A DNA stretch of 64,000 nt from Polytrichum commune (taxonomy: Eukaryota; Streptophyta; Polytrichopsida; Polytrichales; Polytrichaceae). The stretch spans positions 52,015,169 to 52,079,168 of the forward strand of contig OX485806.1 of NCBI GenBank assembly GCA_950295325.1. The letters run 5' to 3'. The position numbers and the translations under genes were made by a program. Shown in pieces: positions 11,901 through 22,756 of this stretch. The stretch's first letter is position 1; each line of letters begins with the position of its first letter. Below the pieces are notes generated by a model. It was not told the origin of the DNA. It did no database searches and saw only the letters and a program-made list of their open reading frames with translations.

Positions 11901-12045
11901 TTCGCCCCCACCAAACGGAATTGATGCCCTTATCGACTATACTCCTAGTCGGCACACCAATTCTCAAGTTGCCATCCTATATGGTGCGGCATTGTGTTTA
12001 CCTTAGGGCGCGACCCCACAATGCATCTTTAAATTTGGCATAGTC
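11901..12045 (-). mobile_element. Internal 3' fragment of the old chromovirus copy
   Basis: This matches element A's internal region 13,078-13,226, including the purine-rich tract on the minus strand and the non-coding segment beyond it. Its last five bases, TAGTC (12,041-12,045), recur at 19,887-19,891 as the target duplication of the interrupted solo LTR. Confidence 0.75.
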
Positions 12046-12104
12046 TGTCGCAACCCTTGCTAGTTTTCCTTCACTTAGCTTGACCGCCTTTCCAACCTAG
12101 CAAG

Positions 12105-13077
12105 TGTCGCAACCCTTGCTAAGCCCCTTTGACAATCTTGCCAATTTTCAATTTTAGCAAAGGTTACGAGCGCTAACCATTCGCATTCCGCCATGCTTAT
12201 GGTTAGCTCCTCCTACCCCGGACCTTATAGTTCATAGGAGGGAACCAACCCTCCTACTTTGCTTTTGGGACTCACCCCTTAATCGGTAACCATTCCTTAG
12301 ATGTGGACTTCCATCCATGGAAGTCCAATCCTATGTTGATCATCGCATTGCCGGAGCAACACTACAACAACCCGAACCATACTAGGCAACTATGGCCTCA
12401 CAATGGGCCAATGCCCATGGAGGCCTTGCCGTTTGGCCTCGGGTGGGTGAGGCCACACCACCTCACCCATATAAGCCTCTAGGACTTCACGCGGGACCCC
12501 TACCCCACCGTCAACGAACCTCTTGTCTCTCTACCAAGAGTTGGGGCCAAGTGGACACTTTCCCTTAGCCGCTGGGCCTAGAAGCCCCCATCAGCATCAG
12601 ACCATCATAACTTCCTTGTATGATGTCTGATTCCAACAACCAACCACTCCATCCTCATCTACGCTTCACGTAGATGCCGATGGACTCCTCACTTGCCCCA
12701 TTCGGGCAAGTATTGAGGAAGTTATGCCTGTTTGAACCTTGGCAGTCCCGGGAATCACTCCCAGGCACTGCTGTACCAGGGCGCTGTCCCGGGACAGCGC
12801 CCCACTCAAATGGCCATAACTCCTAGCTCACACCTCCGATTGAGGTGATCTTGAGCATTCTAGAATCACCACGCCATGAGCTACGCATAGCTCATGGCCT
12901 TACCCTTGTGCCTCCTAGTCTTCGTGGGTGGGAGGCGTTCCCAACGCCCGGGGCCCTCACCCACACTAGGATCACTTGGGCCCTCTCACCAACGGCGCCA
13001 CAAGGCCCGGGTGTCACTCCGGGGTCCCCCTTGTGCCCATGGTGTTTCGGGCACTCCTCATGGAGAGGTGCGCGACA
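12105..13077 (-). repeat. Element A 3' LTR
   Basis: 973 bp from TGTCGCAACCC to GTGCGCGACA on the plus strand. It contains several short perfect hairpins, including a 22-bp palindrome near 12,778 (GGCGCTGTCCCGGGACAGCG and on). On the minus strand a TATA-like CTTATATG lies at 12,468-12,475. The open frames seen inside (for example 12,845-13,183) recur in every LTR copy and are not genes. Confidence 0.93.
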
Positions 13078-13094
13078 CTCACCCCCACCAAACG
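13078..13094 (-). promoter_or_regulatory. Element A polypurine tract
   Basis: The minus strand reads CGTTTGGTGGGGGTGAG directly before the 3' LTR. This is the expected place and composition for the plus-strand primer. The same bases precede the 3' LTR of element C. Confidence 0.8.
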
Positions 13095-13879
13095 GAGTCG
13101 ATGCCCTCATCGACTATACTCGTAGTCGGCACACCAATTCTCAAGTTGCCATCCTCTATGGTGCGGCATTGTGTTTACCTTAGGGCGCGACCCCCACAAT
13201 GCATCTTCAAATTTGGCATAGTCCCAAAGGTATCGTTCCTAGGTGGTTCGTTAGCGACCTTGGATCTCTCCTCCAAGGACCTAACCTTCACTAGACCCAC
13301 CTACTTTGGGACTCACTTGGGTTGCCCCTCCTTTGGGGCCTCTCCCGTTAGGCTCCACTAGCCTAACATGACACATCTAGGCGAGACCTCAACGCTTCCA
13401 CTAAGTTGTCTCGGTTGCAACTCCGAGATGGCTTTCCATTGTTAAGCCACGCCTCGATCGCACGGGGGTGATGCCAAGTCCCGCCCGACTCGGTTCCCAC
13501 TTTGCTCTTTCGAGACATGGGTTCATGACTCCCATGCGCCAACTCTCGTTAGCTCGCGGGTAGCACTTTTATGAGCACGCGCCATCACCTTGTCCCCGCC
13601 CGGACAAGCCCACAACTAAGAAGTTTTTTGATTTTATCCAAGGCCCCTGCAAGCCATGGCCCCCAATTACTCGGCTTACCCAACCTAGTTTGGCATATTT
13701 ATTCCCCCTCTTCCATTAACCAAGCACAAGTACAAGACTAGGACCTCATCTCATACTTTTCTCTTTGCACCACTAAAGTTTGGACTTTATTCCCTCAAGC
13801 CAAAGAACAAGTTAATGTTGTGGAGCAATTAGCCTCCAAGCTAAGTGTGCTAGTAGCGTCTCTCCCCCACTAAAGGAGA
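13095..13879 (-). other. Element A non-coding 3' region
   Basis: About 0.8 kb lies between the chromodomain remnant and the polypurine tract. No coding sequence is recognised. The same segment, in the same place, is present in element C (37,790-38,557). A second purine-rich stretch (AGTGGGGGAGAGAC on the minus strand) follows the end of the coding region near 13,870. Confidence 0.7.
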
Positions 13880-14297
13880 TTGATGTCCTCATCAATGCCT
13901 ACGCTTCATTTTATTGGAATCCTTAGCCTTAGTTTCTTCAAAGTGCTTTACCAATTCCTTGGCGTTCATCATGTCTCTTGCCGCTACCCAAACGACTTCT
14001 TTCTCATGGTATCCTCACCATTTCACCAAGTACTCCTTTGTACATTTTCTCTCCTTTTCATTTGGGTTTCCTACACTTGAGGATGCCCTCTTACCTCATG
14101 TTCCAAATGACCTCCACAAGGTCGGGAGGTGGCCTAATCACTTGCTTGTGATCGGGCCACAAGGTGTCGTCCTTAAATGGCTTTAGGAATGAGACATGAG
14201 ATGTCGGATGCACTTTGATCTCCGGCGGTAATTCCAACTTATACATGTCCTTGAACACTTGTTCCACAATGGAAAACGAAGCTCCAATTTTGGACAT
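13880..14297 (-). pseudogene. Element A integrase C-terminus and chromodomain remnant
   Basis: The open stretch 14,091-14,297 (ASFSIVEQVFKDMYKLELPP, then HPTSHVSFLKPF) is the Ty3/gypsy integrase C-terminal module with its HVSxLKP motif. Below 14,091, through stops and frame changes, the sequence reads as a chromodomain: an EGILKCRKPK start, a YKGVLGEMV segment and a WVAARDM end. Chromodomains of this branch bind modified histones and direct integration to heterochromatin. Here it is too broken to act. Confidence 0.75.
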
Positions 14298-14322
14298 GAA
14301 CTTTTGGAGTGAGGCCTTCCGA

Positions 14323-15309
14323 CTAAGTGAAGTTGTTCACATTCAACAACACCTTTTGGCCCACCTCATTCTCCACTTCGCGTCTTCCGGCATTGACTTG
14401 CACTTCGTAGCACCTTCGGGCTTTCTCCACCAACAACTTGGTCATCTCCACGACTTGTTTGCCATCCTTGGCCAAGTCCTCACCATCTTGGTTGAACTCT
14501 AGTGTTGAATGTACCCCCTCGAGAGCTAGGTTAATAGGTTGGAGCGCATCCACTCCATAAGCCACCACGAAAGACCACCCCTTGGTAGCCAAGTGCGTGG
14601 CTACATTGCAATTACACTCCGCTCGACCCACATAGTCCGCCCAATCTCCTTGGTCCGCCCCCACCAAGTTCCTCAAGTATTGCTTCAAGACTCCATTCAC
14701 ACGCTCCGCCTTCCCATTCATTTGGGAATGCAAGGTCGTGCTAAACCTTAGTTTCATTCCGACCTCCTTAGAGAAATGCATTGAAAATGCACTTGTGAAC
14801 TTTGGATCTTGATCCCACACAATCACTCTTGGCAACCCGTGGTGCCTCAACCATCCTTTGAGAAAAGGCTATGCGGTCTCCAACGCGGTGGCGGTTCCCA
14901 CAATCGGCACCATGTGTGCCAACTTGGCAAACCGCTATACCATCAACAAGATGGCATCATACCCATGTGACTCCGGCAAACTTGTGATCAAGTCCATGCA
15001 CATACTATGCCATGGCCCCGACGGGATAGGCAACGGTTGCAAGAAGCCGCCTTGCTTTTGGTAAGAGGCTCGGTTCACTTGGCACTTCATCCAAGCCTCT
15101 ACAAAGTGGGCTATATCCTTCTTTATGCACCGCCAATGGTACCCCCATGACACCATTCTAGGGCGGTTTTTTCTTTCTCCTTTATGGCCGGCAATAGGAC
15201 TATCACATTCTTCCTTCAAAACCGATAGCCTCAACTTGCCTTGTGGCACATACACCCGACTTTGTTTACACTTGAACAATCCGTCCACCAATTTAACCTC
15301 TTTGAGCAC
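14323..15309 (-). pseudogene. Element A integrase
   Basis: Two long stretches cover the domain. 14,935-15,309 holds the zinc-binding part (YVPQGKLRLSVLKEECDSPI, AGHKGERKN, then HFVEAWMKCQVNRASYQKQG; one zinc cysteine is now tryptophan) and the first catalytic aspartate (SMCMDLITSLP). 14,323-14,850 holds the second aspartate (VIVWDQDPKFTSAF) and the glutamate (HSQMNGKAERVNGVL), followed by the C-terminal part. The gap between them contains a frame break. The three catalytic acidic residues are still encoded but not in one frame. Confidence 0.85.
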
Positions 15310-15558
15310 CTTGCTCTTGCGAAGCTCACCTAAAAGTTTTTGTGCTTTGGGGTAGTAAATTTACCCCTCCCGTATCTTGCATCACAAGTTTCCTTCGCCG
15401 GCACACATTAGCCACAAGGTTTGGATGGTTTTCATTGCTTGGAACTCTTCCCGTCTACTTAGCGCATCCGGCACCACATTTCCACGGTCCGGTTTGTGGA
15501 CCAAATCCACCTTCATAAGCGCCAAGCTATCATGCCAACGCAATGACTTGGCGCTCAC

Positions 15559-16389
15559 TTGCGCTTGTATGTCAAAATACTTTTAGGACACATTGTCCTT
15601 GTAGACCTTTACTTTGTGCGACCCCAACTAGTGTCGCCACATCTTCAAGCAATGCACTACCGCAAAGAAGTTCTTTGTCATGAGTTGGTTGTCTTCTTTG
15701 ACAACCATCGAGCTTCATGCTCGCATATGCAATGGCCATCCATCTTACACATAATCCACCATTGGCAAAGTCATTCACCCCCGTATGCACCTCAAAAGGT
15801 TTGTCAAGCTCCGCGAACTTGAGCACGGGCGGCGAAGAGAACTTGGTCTTAAGCTCCTCAAGGACTTGGTGGCACGGCTCATCCCACTCTTGGGATAGCC
15901 ATGTCTTGCACAAGCCGGATAAGGTTTAACAACCATTGAGCTTATTGCTTTCATATGCAATGGTCCTCCATCATGGATCAACCTCCGCCAATGGCAAAGT
16001 GACTCGCCCCCGTATGCACCTCAAAAGGTTTGGCAAACTCCGCAAGCTTGAGCACGGGCGGCAAAGACAACTTGCTCTTAAGCTCCCCAATGGCTTGGTG
16101 GCACGGCTCATCCCACTCTTGGAATAGCCATTTCTTGCACAAGCCGGACAAGGTTCGACAACCATGGAGCTTAATGCTCTCATAAGCAATGGTCATCCAT
16201 CTTAGATCAACATCCGCCAATGGTAAAGTCCTTCGCCTCCATGTGCACCTCAAAATGCTTACAAAAATCCGGAAACTTAACCACATCTTGTGAAGGGAAC
16301 TTGCTCTTGAGCTTCCCAAAGGCTTGGTGACAAGGCTCATCCCACTCTTGGGATAGCCATTTCCTCAATAAGTTGAGTAAGGTCCTAGC
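15559..16389 (-). pseudogene. Element A RNase H with three tandem 229-bp units
   Basis: The sequence repeatedly encodes a segment with SQEWDEPCHQ, SPPVLKF, FEVHTG and FAIGG. This is the connection region and the first strand of RNase H. The repeat marker (the complement of AAATGGCTATCC) recurs at about 15,895, 16,124 and 16,354, giving a period near 229 bp. The unit length is not a multiple of three, so the frame shifts at each copy. The first catalytic aspartate (family motif T-D-A-S) is glycine in HTGAS. The last copy runs on into the rest of RNase H (CQRRQPTHDKELL). Confidence 0.8.
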
Positions 16390-16690
16390 AACCTTAAAAC
16401 AAATCTAGAATGAAGTGGTGGTAGTAGTTGGCTAGGCCAACCAATGACCTAAGCCTTTTTAAAGTCAAGGGCCAATTCTCCTCTTAGATTGCCTTGACAT
16501 TCTTCATGTTTGTCCACCAACTTCCTTTGTCACCACATGCCTCAAGAACTCAATTTCTTTTTGAGCAAAGTTGCAATTCACTCCTTGGCGGTAACATTTT
16601 GAGCAACACATTGGTGAATACATCCTTGTATCTCACCAACATCCCACAAGTATGGTTTGGGGGAGGCCCATCTTTCCTAGCCTCCCCATG
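16390..16690 (-). pseudogene. Element A reverse transcriptase remnant (core deleted)
   Basis: The minus strand reads RYKDVFTNVLLKMLPPRSE, the block that opens Ty3 RT domains. A shortened segment resembling the thumb follows (SLVGLANYYHHF in broken frame, the counterpart of F-L-G-x-x-N-Y-Y-R-R-F). The fingers and palm between them, including the catalytic Y-x-D-D box, are absent. Element C has the same deletion. Confidence 0.75.
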
Positions 16691-17083
16691 AGTTCCTTGG
16701 AGTTGCTCCAATTGAACCACGACCATTATGTTTACCATTTTTCATTTGGTCCATTAAGACCAAATTCAACTTGGGTCCTCCTACCATAGGAGTCCTTGTC
16801 AATTTGTACTTCAATTCTTTGCTATTATGATACATTATAATGCACCGCAAGCACCCGGCTTGCACCTCACATCTATCATGTGAGTTTCAAAGAAGGCAGC
16901 CTTCACAATGACATGCATTTCATCTATTTCACATTGTGTGAAATTTTGACAAAAAACCAATGTCCCACATTGAAAGGTTACATGCATCGCGGCCTCCTTT
17001 GTCTCATGCGGTTCGCCCTTTCCAAACCGCACCTTGGTGGGCTTGCCCGCTCTATCAATCGGCAAGCCCCAACTCCCTTGTGA
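16677..17083 (-). pseudogene. Element A protease and pre-RT region remnant
   Basis: Two overlapping stretches encode GKPTKVRFGKGEPHETKEAA, CEIDEMHVIVKAAFFETHMI and TRTPMVGGPKLNLVLMDQ. Position between gag and RT, and family order, point to the protease region. I see no clear D-T/S-G active site, so the protease call rests on context. Confidence 0.55.
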
Positions 17084-17497
17084 GTTTTGGGCTTAAGAAG
17101 GCATGGCTTGCCTCTTTGTCAACCCATTAGACGTTTGTCCCATTCATTTGAGCGTCAAGGTATAAAATACTTGGCCTTGGCTTAAGGCTACTAGCCTTGG
17201 CCACAAAGCCATCGTCTAACATTTGGTCCTCGGCAACACCATGAGTTTGGCTTGGTCCGCAAGGCCAACTTTTAACACTCCGTCCGTGGCACAAATATGA
17301 TCTAGCTTGGTACCACCAAACCACCTTCTCACATTTCGTCCACGGCACGAGCTAGCATGATTTGCCTTGGTATAATGGGCCAAACTATTTGCGCTCATTT
17401 CCTTGGGGCCTCTTTCGGCTAAACCCACTTTGTGGTGATGTGCCGCCCAACTTCTTCTTAGGACCATCGGCTTCAATGCTCTTCAAATCTTTATGAT

Positions 17498-17990
17498 TCA
17501 CACTACGTCCTCAAGAAGCTTTGGGGTCTTGAACATGGTTTTCACCACCCGCTTTTGAAACCCACCTAAAACGATGCATTTCTTAGAAAGCTCGTCCATC
17601 CTAGATGTACCATTCATTTGGGTGTGAAATTCGCACATATACGCCTTAAGAGACCCCGCGTGCCTCATGTGCCCCAAGTTCATTTCCACATCACCACCTT
17701 CTAAGCATTTCGAATTGGAATTTCAATCCAACATTAATGCCTTCCAAGGTTTTGGGTGCATTCGGTATTCTAGCCCCCGAATACTTTTCGAGGTTTGCGG
17801 GAGCCTTTTCAAAGCACTCCTCCATTTTCCTCACCGAATCCACCCTCATGCCCACCATTGTCATTAGAATCAATGGTATGGTCAAATTCCATTTACACAT
17901 GACCTTTGTTCCAATTTGAGCCTCACAACCTTTTGGAAACCTCGGGCTCACCATCATAATCCTCTTATTTGATAGCCATGCTTCCCTCAA
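17498..17990 (-). pseudogene. Element A gag remnant
   Basis: Two stretches (17,691-17,990 and 17,498-17,689) carry a gag-like core: GSLKAYMCEFHTQMNGTSRM, DELSKKCIVLGG and FQKRVVKTMF. This is the usual pattern of the C-terminal half of the Ty3 gag domain. The frame starts soon after the primer site. Degraded sequence from 17,090 to 17,490 may be the nucleocapsid part, but I see no intact zinc knuckle. Confidence 0.65.
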
Positions 17991-18010
17991 AGTGCTCGCT
18001 CAAAAATTGG

Positions 18011-18028
18011 AACCCTGCTCTGATACCA
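18011..18028 (-). promoter_or_regulatory. Element A primer binding site (initiator-Met tRNA)
   Basis: The minus strand reads TGGTATCAGAGCAGGGTT, two bases inside the 5' LTR. It matches the complement of the 3' end of plant initiator tRNA-Met in the first twelve bases and most of the rest. It primes minus-strand DNA synthesis. Confidence 0.88.
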
Positions 18029-18030
18029 CG

Positions 18031-19003
18031 TGTCGCAACCCTTGCTAAGCCCCTTTGACAATCTTGCCAATTTTCAATTTTAGCAAAGGTTACGAGCGCT
18101 AACCATTCGCATTCCGCCATGCTTATGGTTAGCTCCTCCTACCCCGGACCTTATAGTTCATAGGAGGGAACCAACCCTCCTACTTTGCTTTTGGGACTCA
18201 CCCCTTAATCGGTAACCATTCCTTAGATGTGGACTTCCATCCATGGAAGTCCAATCCTATGTTGATCATCGCATTGCCGGAGCAACACTACAACAACCCG
18301 AACCATACTAGGCAACTATGGCCTCACAATGGGCCAATGCCCATGGAGGCCTTGCCGTTTGGCCTCGGGTGGGTGAGGCCACACCACCTCACCCATATAA
18401 GCCTCTAGGACTTCACGCGGGACCCCTACCCCACCGTCAACGAACCTCTTGTCTCTCTACCAAGAGTTGGGGCCAAGTGGACACTTTCCCTTAGCCGCTG
18501 GGCCTAGAAGCCCCCATCAGCATCAGACCATCATAACTTCCTTGTATGATGTCTGATTCCAACAACCAACCACTCCATCCTCATCTACGCTTCACGTAGA
18601 TGCCGATGGACTCCTCACTTGCCCCATTCGGGCAAGTATTGAGGAAGTTATGCCTGTTTGAACCTTGGCAGTCCCGGGAATCACTCCCAGGCACTGCTGT
18701 ACCAGGGCGCTGTCCCGGGACAGCGCCCCACTCAAATGGCCATAACTCCTAGCTCACACCTCCGATTGAGGTGATCTTGAGCATTCTAGAATCACCACGC
18801 CATGAGCTACGCATAGCTCATGGCCTTACCCTTGTGCCTCCTAGTCTTCGTGGGTGGGAGGCGTTCCCAACGCCCGGGGCCCTCACCCACACTAGGATCA
18901 CTTGGGCCCTCTCACCAACGGCGCCACAAGGCCCGGGTGTCACTCCGGGGTCCCCCTTGTGCCCATGGTGTTTCGGGCACTCCTCATGGAGAGGTGCGCG
19001 ACA
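18031..19003 (-). repeat. Element A 5' LTR
   Basis: 973 bp, identical by eye to the 3' LTR at 12,105-13,077. The TATA-like box on the minus strand is at 18,394-18,401, so transcription should start a short way downstream and run toward lower coordinates into the primer site and gag. Confidence 0.93.
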
Positions 19004-19891
19004 GCAAGTGCCACGAGCGCTAACCTGCACATCCCACGCACATGCATGGTTAGCTCCCAAAACCGCGGACCTTCAAGCTCATGGCTAGGTCACCAAACCC
19101 TCCTACCCATGCATTCGGGACTCTCCCCTCAATAGGTAGCCAATGGCTAAGGTGGACTTCCATCCATGGAAGTCCACTCTTGAGTTGATCATCGTGTTGC
19201 CAAAACAACACTACAACTACCCGGAGCACATTGCCAAGTATGCTCCGGGGGGGTCGGTCGGCTAAGCCGCCTCACCCATATAAGCCTCTAGGACTTTGGG
19301 CGGGGCCCCTACCCCACCATCAAGTATCCTTTTGTCTCTCTACAAGGGTTGGGGCCAAGTGGACATTTTCCCTTAGCTGCAGGGGCTGGAACCCCCCAGC
19401 AGCTTCAGACCACCATAACTTCTACATATGATGTCTGATGCTATTGAGCGACCGCTCTATCGTCACCTACTCTTTGCGTAGATGCCGATGGACCCCTCAC
19501 TTGCCTCATTCAGGCAAGTATTGAGGAAGTTATGGCTCTTCAAACCTTGGCAGTCCCGGGCACCACTCCCAGGTCACTGCTGTCCCAGGGTGCTGTCCCG
19601 GGACAGCGCCCCACTCAAATGGCCATATCTCCTAGCTAGCACCTCCGATTGAGGTGTTCCTTAGCATTCTAGAATTCCACCACCATAAGCTACTCATAAC
19701 TTATGGCCTTACCCTCATGACTCTTAGTCCCCGTGGGTGAGAGGCGTTCTCAACGCCCGGGGCCCTCACCCATGCTAAGAGTACTTGGGCCCTCTCACCA
19801 ATGGCGCCACAAGTCCCAGGTGTCACTCCGGGATCCCCCTTGTGCCCATGGTGTTGCGGGCACTCCTCATGGAGAGGTGCGCGACATAGTC

Positions 19892-20677
19892 CTAAAGGAG
19901 CGCTCGAGGGAGGTGAATATTTCGTGTTTAAATTTTGATTGGATGGTTTAATTATTTTTTCATTGGAATGAATTGCATTTGATTTATGCAAATTCATTTA
20001 TGGATGGAGCGCGGTTAAGGTATATGCTAAACTCTCTTGGGATGGCATAACAAGATCACACTAATAGGATTCGAATTAGTTCACTAAGAGTTAGAGGGAT
20101 AATTAAATTTTAGGAAATCCAACTTTGACATTCACCTCGGGGTGAGTGTCTAAGTTCTTCAACTAGGGGTTGTTACTTTTGAATTACGATTGCTAGGGTG
20201 ATTATTGTGTTGTATCAAACACAGTCGAGTGCGAGTGCTAACTTATTGGAGGAAGCGAATTGCTTGAGATAAACACATTTTTCAAAGTGAAAAGACTAAT
20301 TAATTAAGGAAGGATTTTCGTACTCGTGCTTGTCGTTATCCGTTGTAGAGGGTAATTCCCGAATCATAGCATCATGTTGAAGACAAGAAGGTGATGCCTC
20401 GGTCCTTAATGTGGTGCATGAGAAAGGTCAAGCCCTCACTCTCGGTATCGTGATTAGTGTCAATTCAAGGAATGATACGGAGGTGATTCTCCGGCTTGAC
20501 TAAGAATTGACACGAACATGCCTATCCCATGTTTGGGATTTTTCACTTAAGTGGGCTTGTAGGATCTCTTTCCTCACCTCCATAATTTATAAGTCACAAA
20601 AAAAAATGATAACATTAAATAGGGAAGTCGGTAAGGAATATGTTTGGTCAAGTAAGGGTTGATCGATTCATTTTGGA
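19892..20677. other. Unassigned region upstream of element B gag
   Basis: Similarity to the old chromovirus copy stops within a few bases of 19,895. The following 0.8 kb has no coding sequence, no copy of the TGTGAGCCC LTR start and no recognisable primer site. It could be element B's untranslated leader, or the end of an LTR of another family. The segment GCTCGAGGGAGGTGAATA near 19,902 resembles a motif I associate with some plant LTRs, but that is not firm. Element B therefore has no identified 5' LTR. Confidence 0.35.
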
Positions 20678-22756
20678 ATGCAAGGTAAAACTCGATCCCA
20701 AAAACCAAGTTTGACATTAGGATTAGAAAGACCTAGACGTAGGAGGACATCATCTAGAATTAGCGAAGGATTAGAAAAAGTGGATGTTAGAATAGAAAGT
20801 TGTTTGAACGTTGAGCCTAGATCATTGTTAGATACATTAGAATCGGAGGTTCAACTTGAGGAACATGTTATCTCTTCCAAGTTGAGTGGTGAAACTTCAT
20901 AAAAAAATAACGTGTTTGGGAAAGAAGTTCCAATAAACGTTGATAGGGGGTTACAGGGGAGCGCACCGGCCACCATGGATCATGATCGAGGTACGGATCC
21001 ACCACCCATACCTCCTATGCCACCCATTGATCCATTGGTTAGGCCGAGAGGCTTACCAATCGTGGTTCTACAAAACTTACAAGCGGTGGACATGCATTCC
21101 CACCTCCCTAAATTTTATAGAACTAAGGATGAGGACCCTTCTAGGCATATGGAGAGGTACATGGAAAGGTTAGCTAGCTCACTCGTGACTAATCCGGGGT
21201 ATTGGCTAGTATGGTTCCCCACCACTTTAGAGGGGGAGGCTTATGAGTGGTATAGGGATCATGCTGAGGGATATTTTAGAGGATGGGACCAATTACAAAG
21301 GGAGTTCTTGAATGAGTTCCGTCCGGAGGTTGGTCAAAGCACGGTGTTGAGGGCATTCGCTTCGATCAAGCAAGGTAGGAAAAAGGAAATTTCGGCCTAC
21401 ATTAGGAGGTTTGATTTAGTATGTACACGATTTGTGGGAACCATGCTAAGTGATGACACACTAAGGCAATTCTTTCTTCAAGGATTTTTTAAGTCGAGAA
21501 CAATTAGGGGAGTTCTTGAGAGAAATCCTCACACATTGACGGATGCCAAGCGGGCGGCTAGAGAGATAGAGAGTTTGGATAAAAATCACGAGAGATTGTG
21601 GAGTAGGGAAGATGAATTGATACCTCAATTCATTCCCATTCGACCTAGGGTGGTCACGAGAGAACCGGTCAAGTATGAGAGTCAAGTTCCTTATGCTATG
21701 GTTGAAACTGGTCCACGTCCTTTAGCGGTTAGAGAACCGGCGCCATTTCTAGCATTACCGGCCCCTAGAGCGGATCCTCACCTTGAGGAAGCCGAGAGAA
21801 GGTCAGGTGCTAGTCAATTGGGATTTCAGGAGGCGATGATGAAACAAATGCAAAGCCTCACGGATCAAATGTCTTTGATGATCAAGAGTCAACAACCGGG
21901 ACCCCCTCCCCCAATTGAGTCGGGTAGACATTCGTCGGGTTTATGGTGCGTGCAATGTGGTCAACCGAGCCACACTCGTCAATTTTGTAGAAATGGACAA
22001 AACCGTGATCAACGAAGAAACGGTGGTCCACCTCCACAAAATCAACGAGTCCAAGTACAACCTCAATATAGTCAAGGAAACAATAGGGGTCCTCCTCCTA
22101 GGGATCAAATTGGTCAAGATAATGAGAAGAAGGAGTTCCATCCATTTTGTGGAAGGTGGCATGCCCAAGGTCAATGTTGGTCCGAAGGGCAAGGTTATGG
22201 TTGTAGTAATTGTGGTGGAAATCATCCTTTGGACGAATGTCGTCAACCGGACAAAGTTATTAGTGTGTCTTACCCGGTGGCCAATCCACAACAACAAACG
22301 CAAGACAACATGAGGGGAGCTAGACCACAAGGTGGACCACCGAACGATCTTAGGCCACCAAACTTGTACTATGACCATGGTAATGCAAGACAAACGTTCC
22401 ATCCACCGGCGGGATTACAAACGACAAACGGTTATATTCCAATTCAAGGTAGGCAACAAGGTCCACAAAACGTTGACAATACACGCCAAGTCCCTCCCAC
22501 GGATCCGGGACCGTCTAATTCTCAAGACATTAGATTTATGGATGGTGTGGTGGATGCTCATTATGATGACACGATTCCTCTCCCAATGGAAATTGGACAG
22601 GAGCAAGGTCAATGGCCTCCACATACCAATGCCATCACCTATAAATTGAGGAGTCTAGATGATGAAGTCATTCGTGAAGCACCGGCGTTGGCGGTCACAA
22701 CTAGAGCTATGAAAGAGAAGGATCCATTAAAGGTAGGAGTGGAGGATCAAGAGTAG
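20678..22756 (+). pseudogene. Element B gag polyprotein segment
   Basis: One frame with a single TAA at 20,900. An ATG at 20,678 opens a 75-codon leader. A second ATG at 20,975 sits in a strong context (GCCACCATGG) and may be the real gag start, which would make the upstream part a leader. The gag domain spans about residues 75-200 counted from 20,912 (HLPKF, WLVWFPTTLEGEAYEWYRDH, EFRPEVGQS, ISAYIRRFD, QFFLQGF). A glutamine- and proline-rich tail with three cysteine clusters follows: a normal CX2CX4HX4C knuckle (21,947), an imperfect one (HPFCGRWHAQGQC) and a CX2CX3HX4C variant (CSNCGGNHPLDEC, 22,202). Ends at a TAG in frame with pol. Confidence 0.88.

Larger units (their letters stand above)
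12105..19003 (-). mobile_element. Element A: full-length but RT-deleted chromovirus (Ty3/gypsy)
   Basis: A complete 6.9-kb LTR retrotransposon on the minus strand. It has LTRs of 973 bp at 18,031-19,003 (5') and 12,105-13,077 (3'), an initiator-Met primer site, a polypurine tract and a perfect 5-bp target duplication, GCAAG (12,100-12,104 and 19,004-19,008). The coding order is gag, protease, a short RT remnant, RNase H, integrase and chromodomain, which identifies the chromovirus branch of Ty3/gypsy. The two LTRs show no difference by eye, so the insertion is young. The coding region is nevertheless full of stops and frameshifts and lacks the RT catalytic core. It must have been copied with proteins from another element. 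Element C has the same structure. Confidence 0.93.
12046..19886 (-). repeat. Solo LTR split in two by insertion of element A
   Basis: The pieces are 12,046-12,104 and 19,009-19,886. Joined across element A, with one copy of GCAAG kept, they give an LTR of about 937 bp. It starts TGTCGCAACCC and ends GTGCGCGACA, the family termini. Target duplications TAGTC at 12,041-12,045 and 19,887-19,891 show that it is a true solo LTR. Its sequence belongs to a different subfamily from A (for example GCCACGAGCGCTAACCTGCA). The same subfamily appears as a fragment near 50,540-50,697. Confidence 0.85.

Noticed and set aside
12845-13361. Open frames of 112 and 155 codons that recur at 11,659, 18,771, 32,524, 38,291 and 49,436 and look like a conserved gene family
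   Set aside because: They are translations of the same LTR sequence in each copy and change when read on the other strand. The recurrence comes from the repeat, and no protein motif is present.
21461-21685. Minus-strand frames inside element B gag (also 21,941-22,402)
   Set aside because: They are complementary shadows of a well-supported gag frame.
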